The notes under the pieces: generated by a model
The model's database searches: none
Told to the model about the DNA's origin: nothing
What the model saw: only the letters and a program-made list of their open reading frames with translations
NCBI RefSeq assembly: GCF_022884085.1
Contig: NZ_JAGGCS010000008.1
Coordinates: 186,001 to 250,000 of the forward strand
Reading direction: 5' to 3'
From: Paenirhizobium cremeum
GTDB taxonomy: Bacteria; Pseudomonadota; Alphaproteobacteria; Rhizobiales; Rhizobiaceae
Length of the DNA: 64,000 nt
Shown: positions 10,157 through 19,400 of the stretch, one piece after another
Layout: each line of letters begins with the position of its first letter
How positions within the stretch are numbered: the first letter of the stretch is position 1
Program-made: the position numbers and the translations under genes

Positions 10157-11194
10157 TTACTTGACGGTCTTTGCCCAGGTCTCGGCGAATTCCGCCTGCT
10201 TGCTGTTCATGAATTCCCAGTCCCAGGTCAGGATATTGTCCATCTGGGTGCCGGAAATCGGCACGTCGGCCTTGAGATCGTCGGGAACGACTACTTTCGA
10301 ATTGGTCGGCGAGACAAAGAATTCCTTCATCAGCAGCGTCTGTGCCTCGGGCGACAGCATGAAGTTCGCGTATTCGTAGGCGAGTTCCTTTTCCGGCGCG
10401 TTGACGAGGATGTTCAGCGTCTGGTCGAACATCAGCATGCCTTCCTCCGGCACGACGATATCGATCGGCAGACCCTGCTTGCGCAGGCGGGCGACTTCGC
10501 CGAAGTCGAAGGGTGCAACGACGAATTCGCCGGCGGCGATGCCGGTGGAGAGGTTGAAGTCCGCCTGGATCACGGGCCCGAGGTTTTCGAGCGCCTTGAA
10601 GCCGGCATCGACATCGTACTGATCCTTGCCGAAGATCTTGGAGAAGAGCATCAGCTCCATCTTGCCGGCGGTGTTCGCGAAATTGTAGAGGCCGATGCGG
10701 CCCTTGAATTCCGGATTGTTCCACAGGTCCTTCCAGCCTTTCGGCGGCGTGGATACGAGGTCCGTGCGGTAGGCAAGCCCGATCGGCGAAACCATGGCAA
10801 CCGCGCCCCAGCCATCGGTCTTCTTCGCCAGCGGATAGAGGTCTGCGTAGTTCGGCAGCTTGGTGAGGTCGAGCTTTTCGAAGAAGCCTTCCTTGCGCAG
10901 GCTGTTGGCGAAGGCCTCGTTGGTCATGAGGAACGAATAGGGCGGTTTGTCGACGCCCGCGGCGCGCAGGTTGGCGCTCCAGACGCGGCCGTTGCCAGCG
11001 TCAAGCGTTACCGCGGCTCCGCTCTTGGCGGTGAAGGCCGGCGCAAGTGTTGTGCGCCAGAACTGCTCCCAGGCGCCCCCGAGGGTCGGTACCACCAGGG
11101 TCTTCTGCTGCGCGCGCGCCGGCAGACCGAACATGGCGGCTGCGGAAAATCCGGCCATCGCCGAAAGCGTCTGGCGTCTCGTCAAATTCGTCAT
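10157..11194 (-). CDS. Periplasmic solute-binding protein of polyamine-type ABC transporter
   Basis: A 345-residue extracellular binding protein of the PotD/PotF fold. The N-terminus MTNLTRRQTLSAMAGFSAAAMFGLPARAQQ has an arginine pair and a hydrophobic stretch ending ARA-Q, so it is probably exported by Tat or Sec and cleaved after ARA. The mature protein opens with LVVPTLGGAWEQFWRTTLAPAF, a form common in PotD-like proteins that bind putrescine, spermidine or related cations, though iron- and aminophosphonate-binding relatives look similar. It heads the transporter genes and follows a dioxygenase gene after 65 bp. An AACAAGGGGAAC leader provides its ribosome-binding site. Confidence 0.85.
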   Translation of the reverse strand: MTNLTRRQTLSAMAGFSAAAMFGLPARAQQKTLVVPTLGGAWEQFWRTTLAPAFTAKSGAAVTLDAGNGRVWSANLRAAGVDKPPYSFLMTNEAFANSLRKEGFFEKLDLTKLPNYADLYPLAKKTDGWGAVAMVSPIGLAYRTDLVSTPPKGWKDLWNNPEFKGRIGLYNFANTAGKMELMLFSKIFGKDQYDVDAGFKALENLGPVIQADFNLSTGIAAGEFVVAPFDFGEVARLRKQGLPIDIVVPEEGMLMFDQTLNILVNAPEKELAYEYANFMLSPEAQTLLMKEFFVSPTNSKVVVPDDLKADVPISGTQMDNILTWDWEFMNSKQAEFAETWAKTVK

Positions 11195-11259
11195 TTCAGT
11201 TCCCCTTGTTGTTCAGGTCGTTCAGTGCATGCGTATTTGCGGGTCTTGCATTCCCCCAG

Positions 11260-12228
11260 TCAGGACTTCGAAAAGGCCTGGCTGGTCTTCAGCGCGATGT
11301 ATTCGCCATAGGTGATCGGCTGGTATTTCGCCGTCTTGCCACCCCGGGTGAAGGGTTCGAGGCACTCGATCACCGTTTCGGCGTTCGGATTCAGAAAGAA
11401 GGGAATGGACTGGCGCCGGGCGTTGCCCTTGCGATCGCCCGGCGGATTTGCCACCCGGTGCGGCGTCGAGACCCATTCGTCATTCGTCCAGCGCATGAAG
11501 GCGTCGCCGATGTTGACGACGTAGGCGCCATCGATATTGGGTGCATCCAGCCATTCTCCGTCGCGGCGCTGGACCTGCAACCCGCCGGGGGAGGCTTCCG
11601 AGCGCAGGATGGTCATGAAGCCGTAATCCGTATGCATGCCGGCACGCATCTGGCCGGGCAGGGGTGTTTCCTCCTGTTCCGGATAGTTGATGACCCGGAG
11701 CGCGGAGAGGTGATCGACGAAGGAAGGCTCGAAGTATTCGGACGGCAGGCCGATTGCCGCGCAGAACGCCCGGCGAAGATGAAGGGCCAGCCGTTCCATC
11801 TCGCCGAAATAGTCGATGAAGGCCTGCTGAAGACCGGGCGGCTGGTCGGGCCACGCGCCGCCCTTGAGGCGGGGACCGAAGTTCAGGCTTTCCTTGTAGT
11901 CGCCGGGGGTCTTGATGCCGAGCGTCGCGGCAAGCGCCTCGTCCGCGATAGGCGAAAAGGCAACGCCGCCTTCGATGTCGGCGGCCCGGCCCTGTGCGAC
12001 TTTCCATTCCTGCGGATAATCGAAGAACTTACGGGCAAGATCGTAGAGCCGCCTGGTCACATCAGGCGAGACACCGTGGCCGGTGACAAGGAAGAAACCT
12101 GTGTCACGCGCAGCTTTTTCAAGCTGGCGAACCACGTCCGAAGCGCCATCCCCTCCTGCGATGAATGGGGCGACATCTATGACCGGAATGGCCTGTCCGG
12201 AGATCTGTGGTGTTGTCTCACGCTGCAT
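11260..12228 (-). CDS. Isopenicillin N synthase-like 2-oxoglutarate/Fe(II) dioxygenase
   Basis: A 322-residue member of the plant/fungal-type 2-oxoglutarate dioxygenase family. The N-terminal DIOX_N part reads AIPVIDVAPFIAGG and TGFFLVTGHGVSPDV. The iron triad is His-x-Asp in GMHTDYGFMT plus the distal His in STPHRVANPP, and RQSIPFF supplies the Arg-x-Ser that binds the 2-oxoglutarate carboxylate. I start it at the ATG at 12228 (MQRETTPQISGQ); an upstream extension in frame has no family similarity and crosses the divergent promoter. Substrate unknown: this family hydroxylates small molecules including thymine. It is co-directional with, and 65 bp from, the polyamine-type transporter, which suggests it acts on the imported compound. 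Confidence 0.85.
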   Translation of the reverse strand: MQRETTPQISGQAIPVIDVAPFIAGGDGASDVVRQLEKAARDTGFFLVTGHGVSPDVTRRLYDLARKFFDYPQEWKVAQGRAADIEGGVAFSPIADEALAATLGIKTPGDYKESLNFGPRLKGGAWPDQPPGLQQAFIDYFGEMERLALHLRRAFCAAIGLPSEYFEPSFVDHLSALRVINYPEQEETPLPGQMRAGMHTDYGFMTILRSEASPGGLQVQRRDGEWLDAPNIDGAYVVNIGDAFMRWTNDEWVSTPHRVANPPGDRKGNARRQSIPFFLNPNAETVIECLEPFTRGGKTAKYQPITYGEYIALKTSQAFSKS

Positions 12229-12280
12229 GACGACGATTTCTCTCTGGTATGGAGCGATCTTGCTTGTCGTTCCTTTTATA

Positions 12281-12306
12281 AACAGATGTTGACAAAAACA
12301 TCTGTT
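12281..12306 (+). promoter_or_regulatory. Operator/promoter of the psu operon: perfect 10-bp inverted repeat
   Basis: AACAGATGTT, a 6-base spacer GACAAA, and AACATCTGTT form a perfect inverted repeat. A perfect -35 box TTGACA lies inside it at 12289-12294, and a weaker -10 (CATATC) starts 18 bases later, leading to psuK at 12359. The position would let a dimeric HTH protein block RNA polymerase. The psuK product itself carries an N-terminal HTH and is an obvious candidate. The same element also lies 54-78 bp upstream of the divergent dioxygenase gene. Confidence 0.68.
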
Positions 12307-12358
12307 GTTGTCCATATCCTGACAGCAGCAATTTTTCGAAAAACGCGGTCGGGTACGG

Positions 12359-13477
12359 ATGGAAGAACTCGGAGAGCAGGAACGCGCGGTTCTGGAGTTG
12401 GTGAAGGCCAATCCGTTTGCCGGGCAGCAGGAGATCGCCACCATGATGGGGCTGGCGCGCTCCACCGTGGCGGCTCACATCGTCCAGCTCATTCAGAAGG
12501 GCTACATCCTCGGTCGCGGCTATGTGCTGCCGGCGACCCGGCGCGTGGCCTGTCTCGGCGGCGCCGTCTTCGATCGCAAGTACCGCGCCCTCGATCCGCT
12601 TGTGGAGGATACCTCCAACCCCGTCCAGGGATCGCGTACCAGCGGCGGCGTGGCCCGCAACGTGACGGAAAATCTTGCCCTGCTCGGCACGGAAACGAGC
12701 TTCATCTCGATCATCGGCAATGACGAACCAGGCCGGGAGATCCTCAATCATCTGCGCGAGCGGGGCGTCGATGTCAGTCAGGTGCAGATCAGCGACAAGG
12801 GCCGCACCGCCGAATACGTGGCGCTGCTGGAATCGACCGGCGCCCTGCGCTTCGGCCTTGCCGACATGGCGATCTTCGAGGAATTCCAACCGGCCGTGCT
12901 CGACCGCGTCTGGTCGCATATCGGTTCCGCCACCTGGATTTTTGCCGACTGCAACCTTCCGGCTGAAACCCTCGAGGCGCTCATTATGCGCAAGCGCGGC
13001 TCGCGTGCGAAACTTGCGATTGATGCCGTTTCGACGCCGAAGGTCGCCCGCCTGCCGAAGGATCTTTCCGGCGTCGATATCATCTTCATGAATATTGCCG
13101 AGGCAAACGCCTTCCTTGGCTGGCAGATGCCGGCATCCGGCGCGTCTCTGGACGAGGCGTGCGAGGCCGCGCGGGCTCTTCAGGCTGCGGGCGCCACTGA
13201 AGCCGTGGTCACGCTGGGGTCCACCGGTGTTGCCGTTGCCGCGCAGGACGGGATTGCCAGTTTCGCAGCCGTTCAGGCCTTGCCGGTCGATATGACCGGT
13301 GCGGGCGACGCGATGATCGCGGCGACGCTCCACCGGATCATTTCCGGCGACGATATCGTCCGCGCGGCTCGCATCGGCAGTCTCATGGGCACTTTGACCA
13401 CCGAATGCACTACCAGCGTTCACCCCGCTCTTTCGGCGCATTTCATCGAGGCGAACCTCCATCGCCTCCAAGATTGA
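12359..13477 (+). CDS. psuK: Pseudouridine kinase with N-terminal winged-HTH domain
   Basis: A 372-residue fusion. Residues 1-60 form a winged helix-turn-helix (GQQEIATMMGLARSTVAAHIVQLIQKGYI). From about residue 63 a PfkB sugar kinase domain begins (RVACLGGAVFDRKYRAL), with the glycine pair motif SGGVARNVTENLALLG and the catalytic signature DMTGAGDAMIAA near the C-terminus. It phosphorylates pseudouridine at the 5' position. Psu kinases with an HTH head are known in this family. The psuG gene follows 33 bp downstream. The HTH suggests that the enzyme also controls its own promoter, which contains a perfect palindrome. Confidence 0.9.
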   Translation: MEELGEQERAVLELVKANPFAGQQEIATMMGLARSTVAAHIVQLIQKGYILGRGYVLPATRRVACLGGAVFDRKYRALDPLVEDTSNPVQGSRTSGGVARNVTENLALLGTETSFISIIGNDEPGREILNHLRERGVDVSQVQISDKGRTAEYVALLESTGALRFGLADMAIFEEFQPAVLDRVWSHIGSATWIFADCNLPAETLEALIMRKRGSRAKLAIDAVSTPKVARLPKDLSGVDIIFMNIAEANAFLGWQMPASGASLDEACEAARALQAAGATEAVVTLGSTGVAVAAQDGIASFAAVQALPVDMTGAGDAMIAATLHRIISGDDIVRAARIGSLMGTLTTECTTSVHPALSAHFIEANLHRLQD

Positions 13478-13510
13478 CGCGCCCGCATACTGAAAGGAAC
13501 CTCGGAAATA

Positions 13511-14452
13511 ATGCCCCTTCTGAAACCCGAAATGAGCGCCGAAGTTGCCGCAGCCCTGGCTGAAGGTCGTCCTGTCGTCGCGCTCGAATCGACCATCATC
13601 ACCCATGGTATGCCGTATCCGGCCAATCTGGAGACCGCGATTGCGGTGGAAGACACCATCCGGGCGAACGGCGCGGTACCTGCGACCATCGCCGTGATCG
13701 GCGGCAAGCTGCATGCTGGCCTCGATCGCGACACGCTTGCCGCGCTTGCCGCTGACAAGAGCGCGGTCAAGGCTTCCGGCCGCGACCTTGCCGCGGTCAT
13801 GACGCGTGGCGGCACGGCCGGCACGACGGTTTCGGCCACCATGCGCATTGCCGAGCTTGCCGGCATTCCGGTTTTTGCGACCGGCGGCGTTGGCGGCGTG
13901 CATCGCGGCGCCGAGGAGAGCTTCGATATCTCTGCCGACTTGACCGAACTCGGCAGGACCGGCACGGCCGTCGTCTGCGCTGGCGTAAAGTCGATCCTCG
14001 ATATCCCGAAGACGCTGGAATTCCTCGAGACGCAGCGGGTTCCGGTCATCGCCTATGGCACGGATGCCTTCCCCGCCTTCTTCACTCGCGATAGCGGAGA
14101 AAAGGCCGATCATCGCTTCGACAGCGCCGAGGAGATCGCCAGGGCCATCGTCAGCCATCACGCGCTCGGTTCGGGAACGGGTCTGCTCATCGCCAATCCC
14201 ATTCCGGAAGAGGCGGCACTCGACCCAGCCTTCATCAATGCGACGATTGCCGATGCTCTGACCGAAGCCGAGGAGCGCGGCGTGACCCGCAAGGACGTGA
14301 CGCCCTTCCTGCTCGCCCGGATCAACGAACTGTCCGAGGGCCGCAGCCTCAAGGCAAATATCGCGCTGGTGATGAACAATGCCGCGTTTGCCGCGAAGAT
14401 CGCCGTCGCGATCAGAGCGTTGGCCCCAAGTGTGTTGGCCAGCGGTCGCTAG
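13511..14452 (+). CDS. psuG: Pseudouridine-5'-phosphate glycosidase
   Basis: A 313-residue PsuG. It splits the C-C glycosidic bond of pseudouridine 5'-phosphate to uracil and ribose 5-phosphate, the second step after PsuK. Characteristic stretches are VVALESTIITHGMPYP, VMTRGGTAGTTVSATMRIA, VFATGGVGGVHRGAE, VVCAGVKSILDI, PVIAYGTDAFPAF and GTGLLIANPIP; the catalytic Lys and metal-binding Asp fall in these blocks. AAGGAA precedes the ATG. Length matches the family. Confidence 0.95.
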   Translation: MPLLKPEMSAEVAAALAEGRPVVALESTIITHGMPYPANLETAIAVEDTIRANGAVPATIAVIGGKLHAGLDRDTLAALAADKSAVKASGRDLAAVMTRGGTAGTTVSATMRIAELAGIPVFATGGVGGVHRGAEESFDISADLTELGRTGTAVVCAGVKSILDIPKTLEFLETQRVPVIAYGTDAFPAFFTRDSGEKADHRFDSAEEIARAIVSHHALGSGTGLLIANPIPEEAALDPAFINATIADALTEAEERGVTRKDVTPFLLARINELSEGRSLKANIALVMNNAAFAAKIAVAIRALAPSVLASGR

Positions 14453-14476
14453 AGATTTCACGAAAGGAACGCCCCC

Positions 14477-15301
14477 ATGAGCGACATGCCTGTTTTCGAG
14501 ACCATTCTTTTCGAGAAGGACGCGACCGACAAGTTCGCAACCATTACCCTCAACCGGCCCGACAAACTGAACGCGATGAACAAGACGGCGATCCGCGAGA
14601 TCGACGCTGCCGTGGCTGCGGCCGTCGCGGATCCGGATATCAATGCGCTGGTCATCACCGGCGCCGGCCGGGCGTTTTCCGCCGGCTATGATCTGCAGGG
14701 CGCCGACTACGACGTCGATATCGAGGACTGGCATGCCGATATGGGTGAGAACACCCAGGCGCTGCTTAACATCTGGAAGGCGCCGATCCCGGTCATCGCT
14801 TCCGTCAACGGTTACGCGCTTGCCGGCGCTCTCGAACTGATGATGGCTTGCGACCTTGCGATTGCGGCCGACACCGCCAAGTTCGGCGAACCGGAAGTGC
14901 GGCACAATTCCGGTCCGCCGTCGCTGTTCATGCCCTGGCTGCTTGCCACCCGCGATGTCCGCTGGCTGATGTATACCGGCGATCTCGTGGATGCCGAGGA
15001 AGCATTGCGCATGCATCTCGTCAACAAGGTCGTGCCCGCCGCCGAACTCAAGCAAAAGACCGAAAACCTCGCCCGGAAACTGGCGCGCATGCCGGTTCCG
15101 GCGATCAAATACGCCAAGGCTTCGATCAACAACCAGCAGATCGCCGCCGGCCTGATGACCTCGATGGACTACAACGTGCATGCGATCGCTGCACTTCACG
15201 TCAGCCGCAAGGGTCAGGAGTGGATGGCCAATCTCGGCAGGATGTCCCTGAAGGAATATCTCGAGGTGCGTGACGCGCCGTTCAAGGGGCTTGACGACTA
15301 A
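14477..15301 (+). CDS. Enoyl-CoA hydratase/isomerase family protein
   Basis: A 274-residue crotonase-fold protein, 24 bp after psuG behind GAAAGGAAC. The CoA-binding and oxyanion-hole parts are visible: TLNRPDKLNAMNK, GAGRAFSAGYDLQGADYD and VNGYALAGALELMMACDLAIAA, then FGEPEVRHNSGPP. Which acyl-CoA it uses cannot be decided. It is probably cotranscribed with psuKG, which is not an obvious pathway link; a hairpin terminator follows it. A GEPEVR position normally carrying a catalytic Glu is present, so hydratase activity is plausible. Confidence 0.82.
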   Translation: MSDMPVFETILFEKDATDKFATITLNRPDKLNAMNKTAIREIDAAVAAAVADPDINALVITGAGRAFSAGYDLQGADYDVDIEDWHADMGENTQALLNIWKAPIPVIASVNGYALAGALELMMACDLAIAADTAKFGEPEVRHNSGPPSLFMPWLLATRDVRWLMYTGDLVDAEEALRMHLVNKVVPAAELKQKTENLARKLARMPVPAIKYAKASINNQQIAAGLMTSMDYNVHAIAALHVSRKGQEWMANLGRMSLKEYLEVRDAPFKGLDD

Positions 15302-15308
15302 GCTTCCC

Positions 15309-15340
15309 CCGGCCTTCTCATCCCCCGAAGGCCGGTCTTT
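15309..15340 (+). terminator. Terminator of the psuK-psuG-hydratase operon
   Basis: CCGGCCTTC, a 9-base loop, and GAAGGCCGG form a perfect 9-bp stem, followed by TCTTT. It lies eight bases after the hydratase stop in the convergent gap before the nucleoside hydrolase gene and may serve both strands. Confidence 0.75.
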
Positions 15341-15387
15341 GGGGCGGTGTCCGGTAGCTTTCGGCACCGCTCCCTCTTTCCTTCGGT

Positions 15388-16365
15388 TCATGCGCCGACC
15401 CGCTGGCGCGGTGCATTGGATGTCGCAGACGCCAGCACCGCAAGACGCTCCGTGAGAAGCGAGAAGAATGCCGCGTCATCCACGTCGCGAATGAAGAGCG
15501 CGTTGGCCGGGCGGCCGCTGACTTTCCACCAGTCGACCACGGTCATGCCCTTGGTCAATTCGGATTCGGTTTCGATCTCGACATTGCAGTGGCGTCCACC
15601 GTATATGTCCGGCCGGATCAGGTAGGCGATCACATTCGGATCGTGCAGCGGGCCGCCGTCGGTTCCGTATTTCTCCTCGTCGAAACGCTCGAAATAGTCG
15701 AGCCAGCCGGCAGCCACCGTGCCGAATTCGCCTTCCAGCGCGCGGATCTGTTCTACCCGTTCGCGCGTCGTGCGCACCTTGTGCGTGACGTCGAGCGGCA
15801 TCATGACGATCGGGACGCCGGAGGCGAAGACAATGGCCGCCGCCTGCGGATCGACGAAGATGTTGAATTCCGCGGCAGGGGTAATGTTACCGCCTTCGAA
15901 CAGCCCGCCGCCCATCAGCACGATCCGATGGATGCGTGAGGCGATTTTCGGGGCTTTGGTCAGCGCTGTCCCGATATTGGTGAGCGGGCCGAGCGGGCAA
16001 AGCGTCACGGACCCTTCGGGCTCCTTCATCAGCGTATCGATGATGAAGTCGACGGCGTGGCGATCCTGCAGCGGCATAATGGGTTCAGGCAGATCGGCGC
16101 CGTCAAGTCCGCTTGCGCCGTGCACGTGTTCGGCAGTGACAAGCGGTGCGGCCATCGGTCTTGCGCAGCCGGCGAAAACGGGGACGTCGGCGCGGCCGGC
16201 AAGTTCCAGCACTTGGCGCGCATTGCGGTGAGTGAGGTTGAGCGGAACATTGCCGGCGACGGTTGTGATGCCCAGCACCTCCACCTCGGGACTGGCAAGC
16301 GCCAGTAGAATGGCAAAGGCGTCGTCCTGACCCGGATCGGTGTCGATGATGATTTTCTCAGCCAT
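15388..16365 (-). CDS. Inosine-uridine preferring nucleoside hydrolase
   Basis: A 325-residue nucleoside hydrolase that frees the base from ribonucleosides using a calcium ion. The N-terminal DTDPGQDDAFAILLAL cluster of aspartates is the metal and ribose site; PVFAGCARPM, VTLCPLGPLTNIGTAL and RIVLMGGGLFEGGNITPAAEFNIFVDPQAA are further family blocks. I start at ATG 16365 behind GAAGGA; an ATG at 16392 behind AGGAGG would add nine residues and is about equally possible. It is the last gene of a minus-strand run after the indolepyruvate oxidoreductase and converges on psuG's operon, giving the region two ways to break down nucleosides. Confidence 0.92.
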   Translation of the reverse strand: MAEKIIIDTDPGQDDAFAILLALASPEVEVLGITTVAGNVPLNLTHRNARQVLELAGRADVPVFAGCARPMAAPLVTAEHVHGASGLDGADLPEPIMPLQDRHAVDFIIDTLMKEPEGSVTLCPLGPLTNIGTALTKAPKIASRIHRIVLMGGGLFEGGNITPAAEFNIFVDPQAAAIVFASGVPIVMMPLDVTHKVRTTRERVEQIRALEGEFGTVAAGWLDYFERFDEEKYGTDGGPLHDPNVIAYLIRPDIYGGRHCNVEIETESELTKGMTVVDWWKVSGRPANALFIRDVDDAAFFSLLTERLAVLASATSNAPRQRVGA

Positions 16366-16408
16366 GAGCTTGTCCTTCGGTACCAGTTTCATCCTCGACG
16401 CCTCCTCT

Positions 16409-19400
16409 TCATGCGCTCTGGGAAAGCGGCGCTTCGCTCTGCCAGCGTCCGAGCAACTCGCTCTTGTGCGCTTCGTATCGGCGGGCGGCTTCAAGCTTCA
16501 CCGGTCCGAACCCGCGCACCATGTCCGGCAGGCCGGCAATTTCGATGGCGGAATTCAGCTTCGCCCGGGATAGATTTGCGGAGAGTTCCTCGACGAGCGC
16601 CACATAGTCCTCGATCATGCGCCGTTCCATGCGACGCTCCTCGGTACGCCCGAAGGGGTCGAGACGGGTGCCGCGCAGGCCCTTCAGCTTTGCCAGGATG
16701 CCGAAGACCGGGCTGATCCACGCGCCGAACGCAAGCTTTGCCGGTCGGCCGGTGCGCGCGTCGATGCGCCGCGAAAGGAACGGCGGCGCCAGATGATGGC
16801 GAATGCGGAAATCGCCCTCGAACTGTTCGGAAATCGCCTTGGCGAAGGACGGATCGCGGTGAAGCCGGGCCACTTCGTATTCGTCCTTGTAGGCCATGAG
16901 CTTGAAGGCGTTGCGGGCGACGGTTTCGGCGAATTCGCCTTTGCCGCCGATGGCCGCTTCCGCGACGCGTGCCCGTTCCACCAGTGTGCGGTAACGCTTG
17001 GCATAAGCCGCATCCTGATAGTTGGTCAGGAATACGGTGCGCTTGTCGATCAGCATGCCGAGGCTTTCTACCTCGGGTGCTTCCTGTGAGAGGCCTGCGG
17101 CCTTGGCGACCGCATCGGGTTCCACGGCGAGGCGGCGGCCCCAGGCGAAGGCGGCGCGATTCATCGTGACGCCAGTGCCGTTGAGTTCGATGGCGCGCTG
17201 GATGGCGTCGAGGCTGATCGGGATCAAGCCGCGCTGCCAGGCGTTGCCGAGCAGCAGCATGTTGGCGGCGATGGCATCGCCGAGGAGCGCGGTTCCGGCG
17301 GTCGTCGCCGGCACCAGCGTAAGCGCATCCTCCCCGGCTGCCTTCTTCAGCGCACGCAGTGTGGCTTCCTGACGAAGGTCGATTGCGGTGTTCTGCACGA
17401 AGGCCGCGGTCGGGGCAAAGTGGTCGTCGATGACGGCGCGGGTACGGCCCTTGACGAAGGTCGGCAGCGCGGTGCGTCCGGCCGATACCACGACGTCGAA
17501 GCCCAGCACAACATCGCTTTCGCCGGGGCCGATGCGCACGGTGTTCAGCGCCTCGGGATTGGCGGAAATGCGAAGGTGAGAGACGACAGCGCCGTTCTTC
17601 TGGGCAAGCCCGGTCTGGTCGAGGGTCAGAACGGCAAGTCCGTCGATGTGGGCAGCCATCGACAATATGGCGCTGACCGTGATGACGCCGGTACCGCCGA
17701 TGCCGGCAAGCAGCATATTGTAGGGTTGGCTGAGATCGGCCTCGATCACGGGCAGCGGCAGATTGGAAGCGTCGATGCTCGTCGCACGTCCCGCGGGCTT
17801 GCGGATCCTGCCGCCCTCGACCGTGACAAAACTCGGACAGAAGCCCTTGATGCAGGAAAGGTCGGTGTTGCAGCTTGACTGGTTGATTCGCCGCTTGCGA
17901 CCGAATTCCGTCTCTTTCGGCTCGATGGAAATGCAATTGGAGACAGCGGAACAGTCTCCGCAACCTTCGCAAACGAGTTCGTTGATGAAGGCGCGCTTGT
18001 CGGACACCGGGAATGCGCCGCGCTTGCGTCGGCGGCGTTTTTCGGCGGCGCAAACCTGATCGTAGATCAGTGCGGTCACGCCCTCGGTCTCGCGCAGGTC
18101 TCGCTGCACGGCATCGAGTTCGTCGCGCGGATGAATGGAGACCTCACGCGGCAGGCGGCCTATCCAGGCATCCGGATTTTCCGCCACGACCACGACGCGT
18201 CGCGCACCCTCGGCCAGCAACTGGCTGACAACGGCGGGAACGCTCAGTTCGCCGTCATGGCGCTGGCCGCCGGTCATGGCGACCGCGTCGTTGAACAGGA
18301 TCTTGTAGGTGGCATTGACCTTGGCGGCGATGGCCGCCCGGATGGCGAGAAGGCCGGAATGAAAATAGGTGCCGTCACCCATGTTGACGAAGATATGCTT
18401 CTCGTCGGTGAAAGGCGAAAGGCCGATCCAGGCACCGCCTTCGCCACCCATCTGGGTGAAGGTCGATGTGTTGCGATCCTCGACGCCGATAATCATCATG
18501 TGACAGCCGATACCCGTCGTGGCGCGGCTGCCATCAGGGATGCGCGTCGAGATGGAGTGCGGACAGCCGGAGCAGAAATAGGGCTCGCGCTTGAGTGCGG
18601 GAGTATCGTCCGTAACCGCGCCGGCAATTTCCTCGAGCCGTCGAGCGGCAGGACCGAGCGGACCGTCATTGCCGCCGAGACGCTGGACAAGCGCGCGGGC
18701 AACCGCGACCATCGAAATTTCGCCGATCGAGGGCAGCAACCGTTCGCCGGCATCTCCGGTCTTGCCGAAGATGCGCGGCCGCCGGTCGGCCGGCAGGTTG
18801 AAGAGCAGGGCCTTTAATTGCTCCTCGATCACTGGGCGTTTCTCCTCGACAACGAAAATCTCGTCGAAGTCGAGGGCGAAGCGGGAGATGCCTTCCGGTT
18901 CCAGCGGCCATGTCAGGCCGACCTTGTAGAGGCCGATGCCGAGTCGTTCGAGATCGTCTTCGCTTAGCCCCAATGCCGCGACCGCGCCGAGGAGATCGAG
19001 CCAGGACTTGCCGGTCGAGACGATGCCGAGCCGGCCGCGTGACGGTGCGCCGGACCGGCGGTCGAGACGATTGGCCCGCGCGAAGGCCTTCACGGCCTCG
19101 ATCTTGCGTTCCAGCCGCAGTTCCATCGCATGCGGTCCGTCGGGCCAGCGTAGCGACAGTTCGCCCGGTGCCGGTCCGTCCGTGGGAAGGATGATCGAGG
19201 GACGGCCGGAGCCGATTTCCACCGTCGCAGTGCATTCGACGATTTCCGTCTGGCATTTATAGCCGATCCATGCCCCGGAATAGCGGCTCATGGCCCAGCC
19301 GTAGAGGCCGTAATCGATGTATTCTGCAATGCCCGCCGGCGAAAGCAGCGGCACCATGGCGGAGATCAGGTTGTGTTCGCTCTGATGGGGCAGGGTGGAG

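Noticed and set aside
12218-15391. A minus-strand open frame of over 1000 codons opposite psuK, psuG and the enoyl-CoA hydratase.
   Set aside because: Shadow frame: the plus strand carries three recognisable enzymes with proper spacing and ribosome-binding sites.
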